Of a stretch of 64,000 nt of DNA, positions 7,720 through 16,870 are shown in pieces. This DNA is from DATMER01 sp963741305 (lineage in GTDB: Bacteria > Acidobacteriota > Thermoanaerobaculia > Multivoradales > UBA5704), in the NCBI GenBank assembly GCA_963741305.1, contig CAVUHL010000003.1:3162001-3226000 (forward strand), in the 5' to 3' direction. The notes under the pieces were generated by a model that saw only the letters and a list, made by a program, of their open reading frames with translations, searched no databases and was not told where the DNA came from. How positions within the stretch are numbered: position 1 is the first letter of the stretch; each line of letters begins with the position of its first letter. The translations under genes were made by a program, and so were the position numbers.

Positions 7720-9825
7720 CTAGAAGCGTCCCGCTTCGGCGTCCCCCCGGCTCTTGTCCATCAGATCCTTGAAAGCCGTCTCGAAGAACGCCAGGTATTT
7801 CTGTTGGTCGGCCGTGAGCGGCTGGCCCAGCTTGCGCAGCCGCAGGAGGATGAGCGCGATGCGAAGCACCGGATGGTTGGAGCCCGGCCACCGGAAGGCG
7901 ACGGCGTTGCGCGACCCGGCCGGAGGCGCAAGGCCCTTGAAGGCCTGCGTCCCGATCTGCTCGAAGCGGACCAGCATCGAGGCGATGGACGGCCAATTCT
8001 GAGTGAGCCATGCGGAGATCGCCCCCGGGTCGCTGGCGGACGGCGCGAGGGTGTTCACCTCTTTGTCCAACGCTTCGGATTGGATCGAGAATAGCTCCAG
8101 CATCGTGAAGTCTACCTTCACCTTCGCCATGTGCTGGGTGGACGCGAGGTAGCGTGTCCACGCGGCCCCCTTGAAGCTGCCGGCGGCATCCGCGGTCGAA
8201 CCGATGTTCATTAGGTTCACCGGTGAGACGAGGTACGGAAGGCTGCGGACCAGGAGGTACTGTTTCGCGACCTCCTCTTCCATGACGGGCGCTTTCGGCG
8301 GCGGTGTTCCCGCCCCGGACGTGGAGCCCGGGGCGGGCTTGGCGACCTTCGTGATCAGCTCGTTGTTGACGAGATAGGTCTCCTGGGCCGTCTCGTCGGT
8401 GATGACCAGGACGATGTGATCGAGCAGGGTCGCGAGCGTGAACTTGACCTTCAGACTGGGATCGCCGGCCTTCACCGTCTGGAACACCTCCCATGCCACC
8501 GTGAGCGCGTAGACCCCGCAATCGCGCACCAGCCTGCCCGTCAGGTCAGCCGGCATTTCCGAGGTGAGGTAGCTGTCTCCGAAATCGCGGACGTTGAAGC
8601 TGGTGTGATGGGTATGGTGCTTGAGATAACGGCCCATGAGCTCCATGAGGGAGCTGAGCGCCCCGGCGCCGCGGGCCTTGAAGACGCCATACATAGTGCT
8701 CCAGACCTTCTGCCGTTTCGCGGTGTCGTTGAGGTCGACGGGGTCGTTGCCGAAGGCCTTTTGGATCGCGGGCTCGCGAGCGATCTCGGCCTGGAATCCG
8801 GCCTGCCCGATGAGCGCGCTCTGGACCTGCTCGAGCTTCTCCACCTCCTGGCCGTGGGGAGACGCGATCACATCCGCCGGGAAGGGATGGCCCGGAAGCT
8901 CGGAGAGATCTGTATGGGTATGGTTGGAGCCGTCGATCTGGAGGAGCGGGCGGCGCCCCGGGGGATTGAGCACGGTGAATTCCGCGATCTCGGCTTCGAT
9001 GTTTCCCAGGGGCTTGAGCTGGTGCTTGAGCTCGCCGTGCAGCTTCGACGCCATATTGCGCGCTTCGGCCGCCTTGGCGGCGTTGCCGGCCGCCAGGGCT
9101 TCCGCTTCCAGCACGAAATAGAATCGGTAGATCTCGCGCATCTCGTTGTAGATGCGCTGGAATCGCCAGTAGCGGTTGCTCCTCTTCTTCGGATCGAACG
9201 AGCCGCCCTTTTCCGTGAGGCTGAGGGCCATGTAGGAGAGGATCTCGATCGCCACGCCGAAGAGCTTGAACGCCCGGCCGTGCTCGCCGGCCCGCGCCGC
9301 CTTCTGGCCCATGCCGATGAGCACGCCGGGATCTCCCATCACCTTCTGGCCGACCGTCAGCATGCCGCCCGTCGGAAGGTCCTGGCCTTTCAGGTACGCC
9401 CGCTGGAACTGGATGTTGACCGCGTTGAGCAGGCGGTCCGCCGCCGGGATGTTGCCCTCTTGCGTCAGCTCCTCCACCTGACCCATGGCCTCGCTCAGGA
9501 TGTCGAGGTCGTACTCCTTTACGTCGACCACGTCCAGCAGCTCCTGCACGAGCGCCGGAACACGGTCTTTGAAGTACCTTCTGGCATGCCTGAGATCGGC
9601 AAAGACGTCCTTCCACCTTCTGCTCTGCGGAGCAGCGGCGGGAGGCGCGGGTTGGCGCTGGACGGTCGGCCCCGCTTGCGAGGAGTGCAAGATCTGCCGT
9701 ACTGCTTGATTGCCGATCGAGTGCTGCAGGTGGAGGACTGGATGCTCCGCTGCCTTGTCAGGCCCGGCGAGGCTGGAAGGTACCGGCCCTTGGGGCCGGC
9801 TCTGCTTTCGCTTGATGTCTCGCAT
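7720..9825 (-). CDS. Large protein with eCIS-type N-terminal motif
   Basis: 701 residues; GTG at 9828 or ATG at 9825 follow GGGAGG. The basic N-terminus carries LHLQHSIGNQAVRQIL, matching the LQrxiGNqAVxrll motif at the start of proteins tied to extracellular contractile injection systems (DUF4157-type proteins and associated cargo), then a Pro/Ala linker (about 50-70). The rest (about 75-690) is mostly helical with no recognised catalytic motif; no HExxH protease motif is present. A Cys followed later by HT/Asp (GRLVRDCGVYALTVAWEVF) hints at a cysteine-peptidase-like centre, but that is weak. No sheath, tube or baseplate gene lies in the window. Predicted cytoplasmic; function unknown. Confidence 0.65.
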   Translation of the reverse strand: MRDIKRKQSRPQGPVPSSLAGPDKAAEHPVLHLQHSIGNQAVRQILHSSQAGPTVQRQPAPPAAAPQSRRWKDVFADLRHARRYFKDRVPALVQELLDVVDVKEYDLDILSEAMGQVEELTQEGNIPAADRLLNAVNIQFQRAYLKGQDLPTGGMLTVGQKVMGDPGVLIGMGQKAARAGEHGRAFKLFGVAIEILSYMALSLTEKGGSFDPKKRSNRYWRFQRIYNEMREIYRFYFVLEAEALAAGNAAKAAEARNMASKLHGELKHQLKPLGNIEAEIAEFTVLNPPGRRPLLQIDGSNHTHTDLSELPGHPFPADVIASPHGQEVEKLEQVQSALIGQAGFQAEIAREPAIQKAFGNDPVDLNDTAKRQKVWSTMYGVFKARGAGALSSLMELMGRYLKHHTHHTSFNVRDFGDSYLTSEMPADLTGRLVRDCGVYALTVAWEVFQTVKAGDPSLKVKFTLATLLDHIVLVITDETAQETYLVNNELITKVAKPAPGSTSGAGTPPPKAPVMEEEVAKQYLLVRSLPYLVSPVNLMNIGSTADAAGSFKGAAWTRYLASTQHMAKVKVDFTMLELFSIQSEALDKEVNTLAPSASDPGAISAWLTQNWPSIASMLVRFEQIGTQAFKGLAPPAGSRNAVAFRWPGSNHPVLRIALILLRLRKLGQPLTADQQKYLAFFETAFKDLMDKSRGDAEAGRF

Positions 9826-9970
9826 CACCCTCCCAATACTGGCTCAGGCGCACGGCTGCCCGGTATAGTTACGCAGAACGCCCGTCAATCCCGCCATCAT
9901 CCGGCTAACCGCGGCCAAACTAATCTCGTCTATCCTGCGTAAGAGGTCAGATCCGATGGAGGAACCCTGC

Positions 9971-12154
9971 ATGCGCCGAACGCTCGCCACCGCCGCCTTC
10001 CTATCCCTCGCGGCGGCTCCCCCGCCCGCGGAGATCAATCCCGTCCGCGACGTTTTCCATGGGACGGAGGTGGTGGACCCCTACCGCTGGCTCGAAGGGA
10101 GCGCGGCGCCCGAGATGACGAAGCCCGATCCCGCGCTCGATGCCAAGGTGAGCGCCTGGACCGACGCGCAGAACGCCTGGGCGCGTGGAATCCTCGACAA
10201 CCTTCCCGGCCGCAAGGAGCTGGAGGCGCGCATCAAGGCCGCCACCGGCCAGTCGGCCTTCCGCGGCGATCCCACGGTGCACGGATCAAGGATGTTCTTC
10301 CTCCAGGGCGGAATGGAGCAGAAACAGCCCATCCTGATGACGAGCGAAGGCGATGGCCCGGCCCGCGCTCTCGTAGATCCCACCCTCCGTGACCCGAGCG
10401 GCCTCACCACGATCGGCTGGTTCAATCCGAGCCACGACGGCCGCCTCGTCGCCGTGGGACTTTTCCGGTCCGGCGACGAGAACGCTACCCTTCACCTCGT
10501 CGAGACCGAGACCGGAAAGTGGCTGCCGGACGAGATCCGCAACCGGGTCCGCGAGGTGGACTGGCTGCCCGACGGCTCGGGTTTCGTCTACAACAACCTC
10601 GAAGACTTGAAGGACCCGTTCTCGCGCCGCATCCGCTTCCACAAGGTCGGGACGGATTCCAAGCAGGACCGCGTGCTCCTGGAGCAGCCGAAGACGGGCC
10701 CCGCGGCTTCGACCTGGGGGCCGTTCGGACGCCTGAGCCACAACGGCCGCTGGCTCGTCCTGGGGCAGTGGACCGGCAGCAATTCGAACGACCTCTGGGT
10801 CATGGATTTCCGCCAGTGGCTGGAGACGGGCAAGGCCGAGCACCGCCCCATCCTCGTGGGGCAGAAGGCCATAGCCGGGCTGCCCGACGTCTACCGCTAC
10901 GCGGACCCGATCGTGGGCGACACCTACTACATGAGCACCACGCTCAACGCCCTCAACCGCAGGGTCGTTGCCGTGGACCTGAAGAACCCTGCGCCGGAGC
11001 TCTGGCGCGAGGTCATCCCCGAGCGCAAGGACGCGCTCCTCTACATCGGGCAGATCGGCGATCTCCTGACCGCCACCTACCTCCACGACGCGACCACGCG
11101 CATCGAGCTCTTCGAGCTTGATGGGACTCCGCGCGGTCCCCTGGCGCTTCCCGGCCTCGGTACGGCGTATCTCTCCGGCAGCCCGGAGAGTCCGGTGGGC
11201 TACCTGGCGTACACCAGCTTCAACGAGCCGCCGAGCTTCTACCGCGTGAACCTGCGCACCGGCGAACGGAAGCTCTGGTGGCGCGAGGAGATCCCCTTCG
11301 ACCCTTCGACCCTGGAGGTCAAGCAGGTCGAGTACCCGTCCAAGGACGGCACCCGGGTGACCATGTTCGTGATCCACAAGAAGGGGCTGAAGCTCGATGG
11401 CTGCAACCCCACGGTCCTGGACGGCTACGGCGGCTTCGCCATCAACATCACGCCTTTCTTCGACGCCGGCCACATCCCCTGGTTCGAGGAGGGGGGCGTC
11501 TACGCCTACCCCAACCTGCGCGGCGGCGGCGAGCGGGGCGAGGCCTGGCACGAGGCCGGGATGTTCGAGCACAAGCAGAACACTTTCGATGATTTCATCG
11601 CCGCGGCCGAGTGGCTGACCGCCAACGGCTATACGCGGCCGGAGCGGCTCGGCATCACAGGAGCCTCGAACGGCGGACTGCTCACAGGCGCGGCGCTGAC
11701 GCAGCGGCCGGACCTCTTCTCCGCCGTGTTCGCCGGCGTGCCGCTCCTGGACATGCTCCGTTTCCATCACTTTTTGCGCGCCCGCAACTGGGTGAGCGAG
11801 TATGGATCGAGCGCCGATCCGAAACAGTTTCCATACCTGCTGCGCTACTCGCCCTATCACAACGTGAAAAAGGGTACGAAGTACCCGGCCGTGTTCCTCA
11901 CCGCAGGCGAGAAGGACGAGCGTGTCCACGCCCTCCACGCGCGCAAGATGACGGCGCTGCTCCAGGCCTCGACCGCGAGCAATTCCGCCACGGAGGCGCC
12001 GGAGCCGATCCTCCTCCAAGTCGAGCGCGAAGCGGGGCACGGCATGGGAGCGCCGGTGGACATGCAGGTCCGCAGGCTCGTGGACGAGCTCAGCTTCTTC
12101 CGCTGGCAGCTCGGTATGGGTAAAGAATCGGGCAAAGAGTGCGGATCTCCCTGA
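9971..12154 (+). CDS. Prolyl oligopeptidase family serine peptidase (S9), secreted
   Basis: 727 residues from the ATG at 9971; an upstream in-frame ATG at 9956 is less likely because GGAGGAA lies right before 9971. The start MRRTLATAAFLSLAAAPP is a signal peptide, giving a periplasmic enzyme. It has the S9 layout: N-terminal segment with DPYRWLEG, a seven-bladed propeller to about 430, then an alpha/beta hydrolase domain. The catalytic triad is visible: Ser in GASNGGLLTG, Asp in GEKDERVHA, His in REAGHGMG. It cleaves short peptides after proline. Length fits the family (about 700). It stands alone on the plus strand. Confidence 0.95.
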   Translation: MRRTLATAAFLSLAAAPPPAEINPVRDVFHGTEVVDPYRWLEGSAAPEMTKPDPALDAKVSAWTDAQNAWARGILDNLPGRKELEARIKAATGQSAFRGDPTVHGSRMFFLQGGMEQKQPILMTSEGDGPARALVDPTLRDPSGLTTIGWFNPSHDGRLVAVGLFRSGDENATLHLVETETGKWLPDEIRNRVREVDWLPDGSGFVYNNLEDLKDPFSRRIRFHKVGTDSKQDRVLLEQPKTGPAASTWGPFGRLSHNGRWLVLGQWTGSNSNDLWVMDFRQWLETGKAEHRPILVGQKAIAGLPDVYRYADPIVGDTYYMSTTLNALNRRVVAVDLKNPAPELWREVIPERKDALLYIGQIGDLLTATYLHDATTRIELFELDGTPRGPLALPGLGTAYLSGSPESPVGYLAYTSFNEPPSFYRVNLRTGERKLWWREEIPFDPSTLEVKQVEYPSKDGTRVTMFVIHKKGLKLDGCNPTVLDGYGGFAINITPFFDAGHIPWFEEGGVYAYPNLRGGGERGEAWHEAGMFEHKQNTFDDFIAAAEWLTANGYTRPERLGITGASNGGLLTGAALTQRPDLFSAVFAGVPLLDMLRFHHFLRARNWVSEYGSSADPKQFPYLLRYSPYHNVKKGTKYPAVFLTAGEKDERVHALHARKMTALLQASTASNSATEAPEPILLQVEREAGHGMGAPVDMQVRRLVDELSFFRWQLGMGKESGKECGSP

Positions 12155-12253
12155 TCCCGGCAACGCCTCACTGCGAACGGCACTGGACGGGACGCGTCCC
12201 CTGGGAGGTGGGACCCGCCCACCTTGTAGCCGATCATCGCCGCGCCGATCGGG

Positions 12254-12895
12254 TTGCCTCTCAGCCTGTTCGGACGTACCGTAGAGTGCGTGCAGCTATT
12301 CGATGTCCTCGCAGCAGTTGTGTTCGCCGTGTCCGGTGCGCTCGTCGCATCGCGCAAGGGCCTGGACGTGATGGGGTTCATGTGGCTTGCCGTGATCACT
12401 GGCGTCGGCGGCGGCACCGTTCGAGACTTGATCCTGGACGTACCCGTGTTCTGGGTGCAGCAACCGGTCCACGTCTCTGCGTGCCTCGTGACTGCCGTCG
12501 TCATGCACTTCGTCGCGCCGCTGGTCGAATCACGCTACAAGACGCTCCTGTGGTTCGACGCCTTCGGACTGGCCCTGGTCACCGTCGCCGGCACGGCCAA
12601 GGCTTTGGATGTTGCGGCACCCGCGCTGGTCGCCATCGCGATGGGCGCGGTCACCGGCACCGTCGGAGGAATCATTCGCGATACGCTGGGCCACGAACCC
12701 TCTGTCCTCCTTCGTCATGAGATCTACGTCACGGCCTCGGTGCTCGGCGCCTGCACCTACGTCGGACTCAACGGCCTTGGCCTCGACCGTTTGGCGGCGA
12801 TGATCGCCGGGTTCCTCGTGACTTTCAGCGTACGGGGGTTGGCGATCAGGTTCGGCTGGTCGTTGCCAGTCTTTCGCAAATCAAAATCGCCGTAG
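12254..12895 (+). CDS. TRIC-type cation channel / UPF0126 family membrane protein
   Basis: 213 residues with about seven transmembrane helices arranged as two homologous halves. Each half carries the family glycine-arginine motif, GVGGGTVRDLIL near 57-68 and GTVGGIIRDTLG near 140-151. This is the bacterial trimeric intracellular cation channel family (UPF0126, YicG-like), which conducts monovalent cations across the inner membrane. The N-terminal ten residues before VQLFDVLAAVVFAVSGA may not be translated, and a later start at GTG 12288 is possible. It ends 6 bases before the convergent phospholipase D-family gene. Confidence 0.9.
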   Translation: MPLSLFGRTVECVQLFDVLAAVVFAVSGALVASRKGLDVMGFMWLAVITGVGGGTVRDLILDVPVFWVQQPVHVSACLVTAVVMHFVAPLVESRYKTLLWFDAFGLALVTVAGTAKALDVAAPALVAIAMGAVTGTVGGIIRDTLGHEPSVLLRHEIYVTASVLGACTYVGLNGLGLDRLAAMIAGFLVTFSVRGLAIRFGWSLPVFRKSKSP

Positions 12896-12900
12896 CCGGC

Positions 12901-14448
12901 CTATAGCTGCCCTTCGATCGGCAACAGCGACATGAGCCAGACCCCCGCGCGCTGCAAGGAGGACGTGCCGGGCTCCGTGCCGTGCCGGAGCAGCGTTCCG
13001 TCCCGTCGCTCGATCCAGACCAGGCTCCCGGAATCCGATAGACGGACCTCGTACGCGTTCAGGGGGACTCTGTTATCGAACGCCGCGGCGATCTGCCGGG
13101 CCAGCTCCGGGCTGTCGATCACGAAGCCCATCTCGGTGTTCAGCTCCGCCGAGCGGGGGTCGAAGTTGAAGGAGCCGATGAAGACCCGCGAAGCGTCCAC
13201 CGAGAACGTCTTCGCGTGCAGGCTCGAGCCCGAGCCGCCCGACGAGCCAGCGCTCCTGCCCCGCGGGATGCCGGGCGCCAGACGCAATTCATAGAGCTCG
13301 ATTCCGACCGCGAGCAGGGCCTTGCGCCGCTTGGCATAGGCAGCGTGCACGATCGCCGCGTCCGTGGCCTCCAGCGAGTTGGTGAGCACTCTGATCTTCA
13401 CGCCCTGCTCCGCCCAGGACGCAAAGGTTTCGACGCCGGCCGCCGTGGGGATGAAGTAGGGCGAAACGAGATCGAGCCGTGCCTCCGGCGTGCCGAAGAT
13501 CGTTTTCAGCTTGTAGGGCAGCAGGGCCTCGCGGCCGGCCTGGCCAAGCGCCTTGGCCGGGTCGTCGCTGACCATGCGCGTCGCCGCCCATTCGAACGGC
13601 AGCGTCCCCTCGACCAACTCGCGGACGAAAGGCGAGCTGCGCAACGCGGCCATGTAGGCGACCGCGGCCGGGTCGCGCTCGACCCGTGACGCGGCCGACG
13701 CGATCTCCGCGATCAGGGCGGCGCCGGCGGGCGGCAGCAGCCGGTCGGCGGGATACGACGAGGCGCTCGCCCAGTAACGGTCGAAGTCGTTCGAGACCTT
13801 ATGGACGACCGGGCCGACGGCGATGACGTCGAGGTCCGCAAAGACCACGCCGTCCGTAGCCCCGAAGTACTCGTCGCCGACGTTGCGGCCGCCGATGATG
13901 GTGGCCTGGTTGTCGGCGGTGAACGACTTGTTGTGCATGCGCCGGTTCACCCGCGGGAAGTCCAGGTATCCCAGGGTCCGCGGCCTGCGGACCGCCAGCG
14001 GGTTGAACAGCCGGACCTCGACGTTCGGATGGGAGTCGAGCGCGGCGAGCGTCCCGTCGAGCCCGGAGGTGCTGTTGTCATCCATCAGGAACCGCACCCG
14101 GACGCCGCGTTCGGCCGCGTCGTGCAGGGCCTTGAACAGCAGCGTGCCCGACAGATCCTTGCGCCAGATGTAGTACTGGACGTCGAGAGTCCGCTCGGCG
14201 GCCTGGGCCAGCAGGTACCGCGCGGCGAACGCATCGCGCGCATCGCGCAGCGGGTAGATCCCCGACACGCCTGGATGAGTCCCGGCCCGTGGCGAGATCG
14301 CCCTGCCGAGCCGGGTCGAGCCGGTATCGGCCAGGGCCGTCGAGTGGGTCCGGTTTTCGAGGGACGGCAAGGGGCTGCACCTCCCGAGAAGGACCGTGCC
14401 CAGGCCGAGAGCGAGCAGGAAGAGTACGGCGCCTCTGCGCACGGTCAT
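12901..14448 (-). CDS. Phospholipase D-family protein, secreted or lipoprotein-like
   Basis: 515 residues. The N-terminus MTVRRGAVLFLLALGLGTVLLGRCS is a signal sequence with a possible lipobox cysteine. Two PLD catalytic motifs are present: HNKSFTADNQATIIGGRN near 175 and HAKTFSVDASRVFIGSFNFD near 405, both of HxK(x)4D type. Two-motif members include cardiolipin synthases, phosphatidylserine synthases and phospholipases; this one resembles the secreted PLD-like group with DVQYYIWRKD upstream of motif 1. It probably acts on phospholipids in the envelope. The gene is convergent with the channel gene and divergent from the membrane protein at 14492. Confidence 0.9.
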   Translation of the reverse strand: MTVRRGAVLFLLALGLGTVLLGRCSPLPSLENRTHSTALADTGSTRLGRAISPRAGTHPGVSGIYPLRDARDAFAARYLLAQAAERTLDVQYYIWRKDLSGTLLFKALHDAAERGVRVRFLMDDNSTSGLDGTLAALDSHPNVEVRLFNPLAVRRPRTLGYLDFPRVNRRMHNKSFTADNQATIIGGRNVGDEYFGATDGVVFADLDVIAVGPVVHKVSNDFDRYWASASSYPADRLLPPAGAALIAEIASAASRVERDPAAVAYMAALRSSPFVRELVEGTLPFEWAATRMVSDDPAKALGQAGREALLPYKLKTIFGTPEARLDLVSPYFIPTAAGVETFASWAEQGVKIRVLTNSLEATDAAIVHAAYAKRRKALLAVGIELYELRLAPGIPRGRSAGSSGGSGSSLHAKTFSVDASRVFIGSFNFDPRSAELNTEMGFVIDSPELARQIAAAFDNRVPLNAYEVRLSDSGSLVWIERRDGTLLRHGTEPGTSSLQRAGVWLMSLLPIEGQL

Positions 14449-14491
14449 CTCGGACCGAGTCTACCGTCGAAACCTATGAAAAGATCAGGGC

Positions 14492-15787
14492 TTGTCCAGC
14501 ACCGTGGCTCTCCCGCGCGAGCAGCGGCTTCCGCCCCGGTGGCTGCCCCTCCTCTACTTCAGCTTCGCCCACCTCTGCCTCGCCGCGGCGTTCGCGGCCG
14601 TGGCGATCGATCCGCGCGGCGTGGCGGGCTTCTACTATCACCCGCGGATGGTGGCGATCGTCCACCTCGTGACGCTCGGATGGATCACTTCGTCGATCCT
14701 GGGCGCGGTCTACATGATCGGTCCAATGGCCCTGCGCATGCCGATGCCGGCGCGCACCGCCGACCGCTGGGCCTTCGGACTGTTCGTGGCGGGCGTGACC
14801 GGAATGGTGATCCATTTCTGGATCGCGGAGCACTCCGGCATGGTCTGGGGCGCCGGGATGGTAACCCTGGCCGTATCGCGGGTCGCGTGGCGGGTGCTCA
14901 GCGCGCTGCGTTCGGCGCCCATCCAGCGGGCGGTCAAGCTCCACTTCGCGCTCGCGTTCGTGAACCTCCTGCTCGCCGCGACGGCCGGCCTGCTACTCGC
15001 GCTGGACAAGATGTTCCACTTCCTGCCGGGGTACGTCCTCGCGAACGTCACGGCCCACGCCCACCTCGCTGCGCTCGGCTGGGCCCTGATGATCGTGATG
15101 GGCGCCGGCTACCGGCTCCTGCCCATGCTCCTGCCCGCCGCCATGCCGGACCGGCCCAGCCTCTGGGCGAGCGCGCTGCTCCTCGAAACGGGTGTTCTCG
15201 GCCTCGCCGCGGGGCTGGTGCTCCGCCGTTCGTGGGCCGGCGCCTTCGCAGTCGTCGCCGTGGCGGGCCTCGCCTCCTTTCTGCGCGAGGTCATCTGGAT
15301 GGTGCGCAACCCGCGGCCGGCGCCAAAGGAGCTCCGCCGCCCCGACCTCGGCATCCTCCATGTCGCGCAGGCGCTCGGGTACCTGTTGCTCGCAGCGGGG
15401 CTGGGTCTGGCCCTGGTCTTCTCCCCACCCGGCGTGTGGAAAGTCCACGCCGCGCTCGTCTACGGCGTCCTCGGCCTGGTGGGCTTTCTCGCCCAGATGG
15501 TGATCGGGGTCAACGCCCGCCTGCTGCCGATCTTCTCCTGGCTGACCGCCTACGCGGGAGACGCCTTCCGCACCGTGCCGCCCTCCCCGCACGCCATGCC
15601 GCACCGGGCCCTCCAGGCCTGGACGCTGGGGCTCTGGTCGGCGGGAGTACCCCTCCTCGCCGCGGGGTTCGCCCTCGATCGCATGGCTTGGCTGACCGCC
15701 GCCGGCTGGCTCCTGCTCGCGGCGGTGGCCCTGGATGGCATCGGCGCTGTGCGGGTCATCCGCCGCGCGCGCCTGCCTGGCGGATAA
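14492..15787 (+). CDS. Polytopic membrane protein with conserved histidines
   Basis: 431 residues, about 12 hydrophobic helices. Intramembrane histidines sit in YYHPRMVAIVHLVTLGW and NVTAHAHLAALGW, a pattern reminiscent of haem-copper oxidase subunit I or NnrS-like proteins, so haem or metal binding is plausible. No CuB-type HPEVY motif is seen, so I do not call it an oxidase. The start is uncertain: TTG at 14492 or GTG at 14504, both after CAGGG. It is divergent from the phospholipase gene and followed by the gene-free repeat region. Confidence 0.65.
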   Translation: MSSTVALPREQRLPPRWLPLLYFSFAHLCLAAAFAAVAIDPRGVAGFYYHPRMVAIVHLVTLGWITSSILGAVYMIGPMALRMPMPARTADRWAFGLFVAGVTGMVIHFWIAEHSGMVWGAGMVTLAVSRVAWRVLSALRSAPIQRAVKLHFALAFVNLLLAATAGLLLALDKMFHFLPGYVLANVTAHAHLAALGWALMIVMGAGYRLLPMLLPAAMPDRPSLWASALLLETGVLGLAAGLVLRRSWAGAFAVVAVAGLASFLREVIWMVRNPRPAPKELRRPDLGILHVAQALGYLLLAAGLGLALVFSPPGVWKVHAALVYGVLGLVGFLAQMVIGVNARLLPIFSWLTAYAGDAFRTVPPSPHAMPHRALQAWTLGLWSAGVPLLAAGFALDRMAWLTAAGWLLLAAVALDGIGAVRVIRRARLPGG

Positions 15788-15796
15788 ATCGATAGA

Positions 15797-15956
15797 TCGG
15801 GCTCCGGGCTCGCACCTCGCTCTCGCGCGAGGCGGAGGGGAATGCTTCGAGGGCGTGCGCCCTCCTTCCCGGCCTCCCCCCGGAGCCCGACTGCCGCGGA
15901 CGGCGGCGTCCTTGGACACGGAAGCCAGCCGTCCTGTTCAATTTTCAAAGAACGCG
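15797..15956 (+). repeat. Left arm of an imperfect inverted repeat
   Basis: Starts GGGCTCCGGGCTCG and runs past GGCGTCCTTGGACACGG to TTTTCAAA. Its reverse complement is found, with insertions and deletions, at 16455-16691. Shared blocks include CTCTCGCGCGAGG, CCCGGCCTCCCCCCGGAGCC and GGCGTCCTTGGACACGGA. No open frame of coding character is present. The region lies in a 1.08-kb gene-free gap after the membrane protein gene. Confidence 0.7.
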
Positions 15957-15964
15957 CCTCGAAC

Positions 15965-16260
15965 AAGCTGGCGACGGCTCGCCGTCACCTCGAGTTACCT
16001 CATCTCCCGGAAAAACGTCTCAGCCAACTTCAAGTTGCGCCATCTCCAGCGGCGACAGCCCGTCTCGATTGAAGTTGCCTCGCAGCAGAAGAAGTTGGCT
16101 CATCTCCACCGGCGACGGCTCGCCTCAACCGAAGTTGCCTCATCTCCAACAGCGGCGGCCCATCGTCGCCGGAGACGGGCTATCTCCACGAAAATGCCTC
16201 AGCGCCGCTGGCGATGGCCCGTCGTCAACTCCGACGGCTCGCCGTAAATATCGCTGAGCC
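15965..16260 (+). repeat. Degenerate 20/40-bp tandem repeats with small hairpins
   Basis: CATCTCC recurs at 16001, 16041, 16101, 16141 and (as TATCTCC) 16181, that is at 40, 60, 40 and 40 bp; AAGTTG recurs at 16032, 16072, 16092 and 16132. The rough consensus unit is AAGTTGCCTCATCTCCA followed by CGGCGACGGCTCG. The 14-mer GGCGACGGCTCGCC, able to form a five-pair hairpin (GGCGA/TCGCC), occurs exactly at 15970 and 16111, with variants at 16051, 16210 and 16229. No protein reading frame is consistent across units. Confidence 0.65.
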
Positions 16261-16454
16261 AGCTTTTGCCCGCCTGACGCCTTGTCGATGGGCCTGGGAC
16301 GCTGCCGGCCTTCTCGCCCACGGCAATTACATACAGAGTGCACTTTTTCTACGATGAAGTCAACAATGACTCTCCTATTGACTCATCGTTGGTCCTGTGG
16401 CACCCTTCCTCCATGTCGCAGTCAGGCCGGATGGGACAGCGCGGTTCATTGACA

Positions 16455-16691
16455 TTTGAAGAAGGACGGCCGGCCTCCGTGTCCAAGGACGCCGCTGTCC
16501 ACCCAAATGAAGGGGACCTGGTCTCCAGGGAAGCCCTGTCCTCTCTCCCATCAAGGAGAGAGGACACGGCGGCTCCGGGGGGAGGCCGGGACGAGGGCGC
16601 TTGCCCTCGAATCCTCCCCTCCCACCTCGCGCGAGAGAACGACGTCCCCTTCGATAGCGAGGTGCCGAGCCCGGAGCCGGACTGTTGTTTC
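16455..16691 (-). repeat. Right arm of the imperfect inverted repeat
   Basis: Reverse-complement partner of 15797-15956. Relative to the left arm it carries about 70 extra bases near 16500-16575, holding CCTCTCTCC..GGAGAGAGG (itself an inverted repeat), and about 18 extra bases near 16640-16660. Between the arms and the tandem repeats, 16261-16454 shows nothing recognisable. From 16692 to 16870 I see only the upstream region of the lipoprotein gene. Confidence 0.65.
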
Positions 16692-16870
16692 CCGCTCGGA
16701 GTTGGGCTCGTGTATCTGTTGTGAAAGGGACGTGCCCTGCCTATCGGCCCCCGCCCTGATTGGATTGACTCGTCTCTGGCCTGGGCCTAGACTTACAAAG
16801 TCGTTTGCTTCTGGTACAGGGTTGCCGCTGCCCGTCTGATTGTTGGCTTCGTATTGCCCGGGGAGGATCT

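Noticed and set aside
8416..9942. 508-codon plus-strand frame
   Set aside because: Antisense to the eCIS-motif gene; composition is that of a shadow.
10286..12163. 625-codon minus-strand frame
   Set aside because: Antisense of the prolyl oligopeptidase gene with intact S9 motifs.
16338..16724. 128-codon frame in the repeat region
   Set aside because: Crosses the right inverted-repeat arm, no ribosome site and no protein-like composition.
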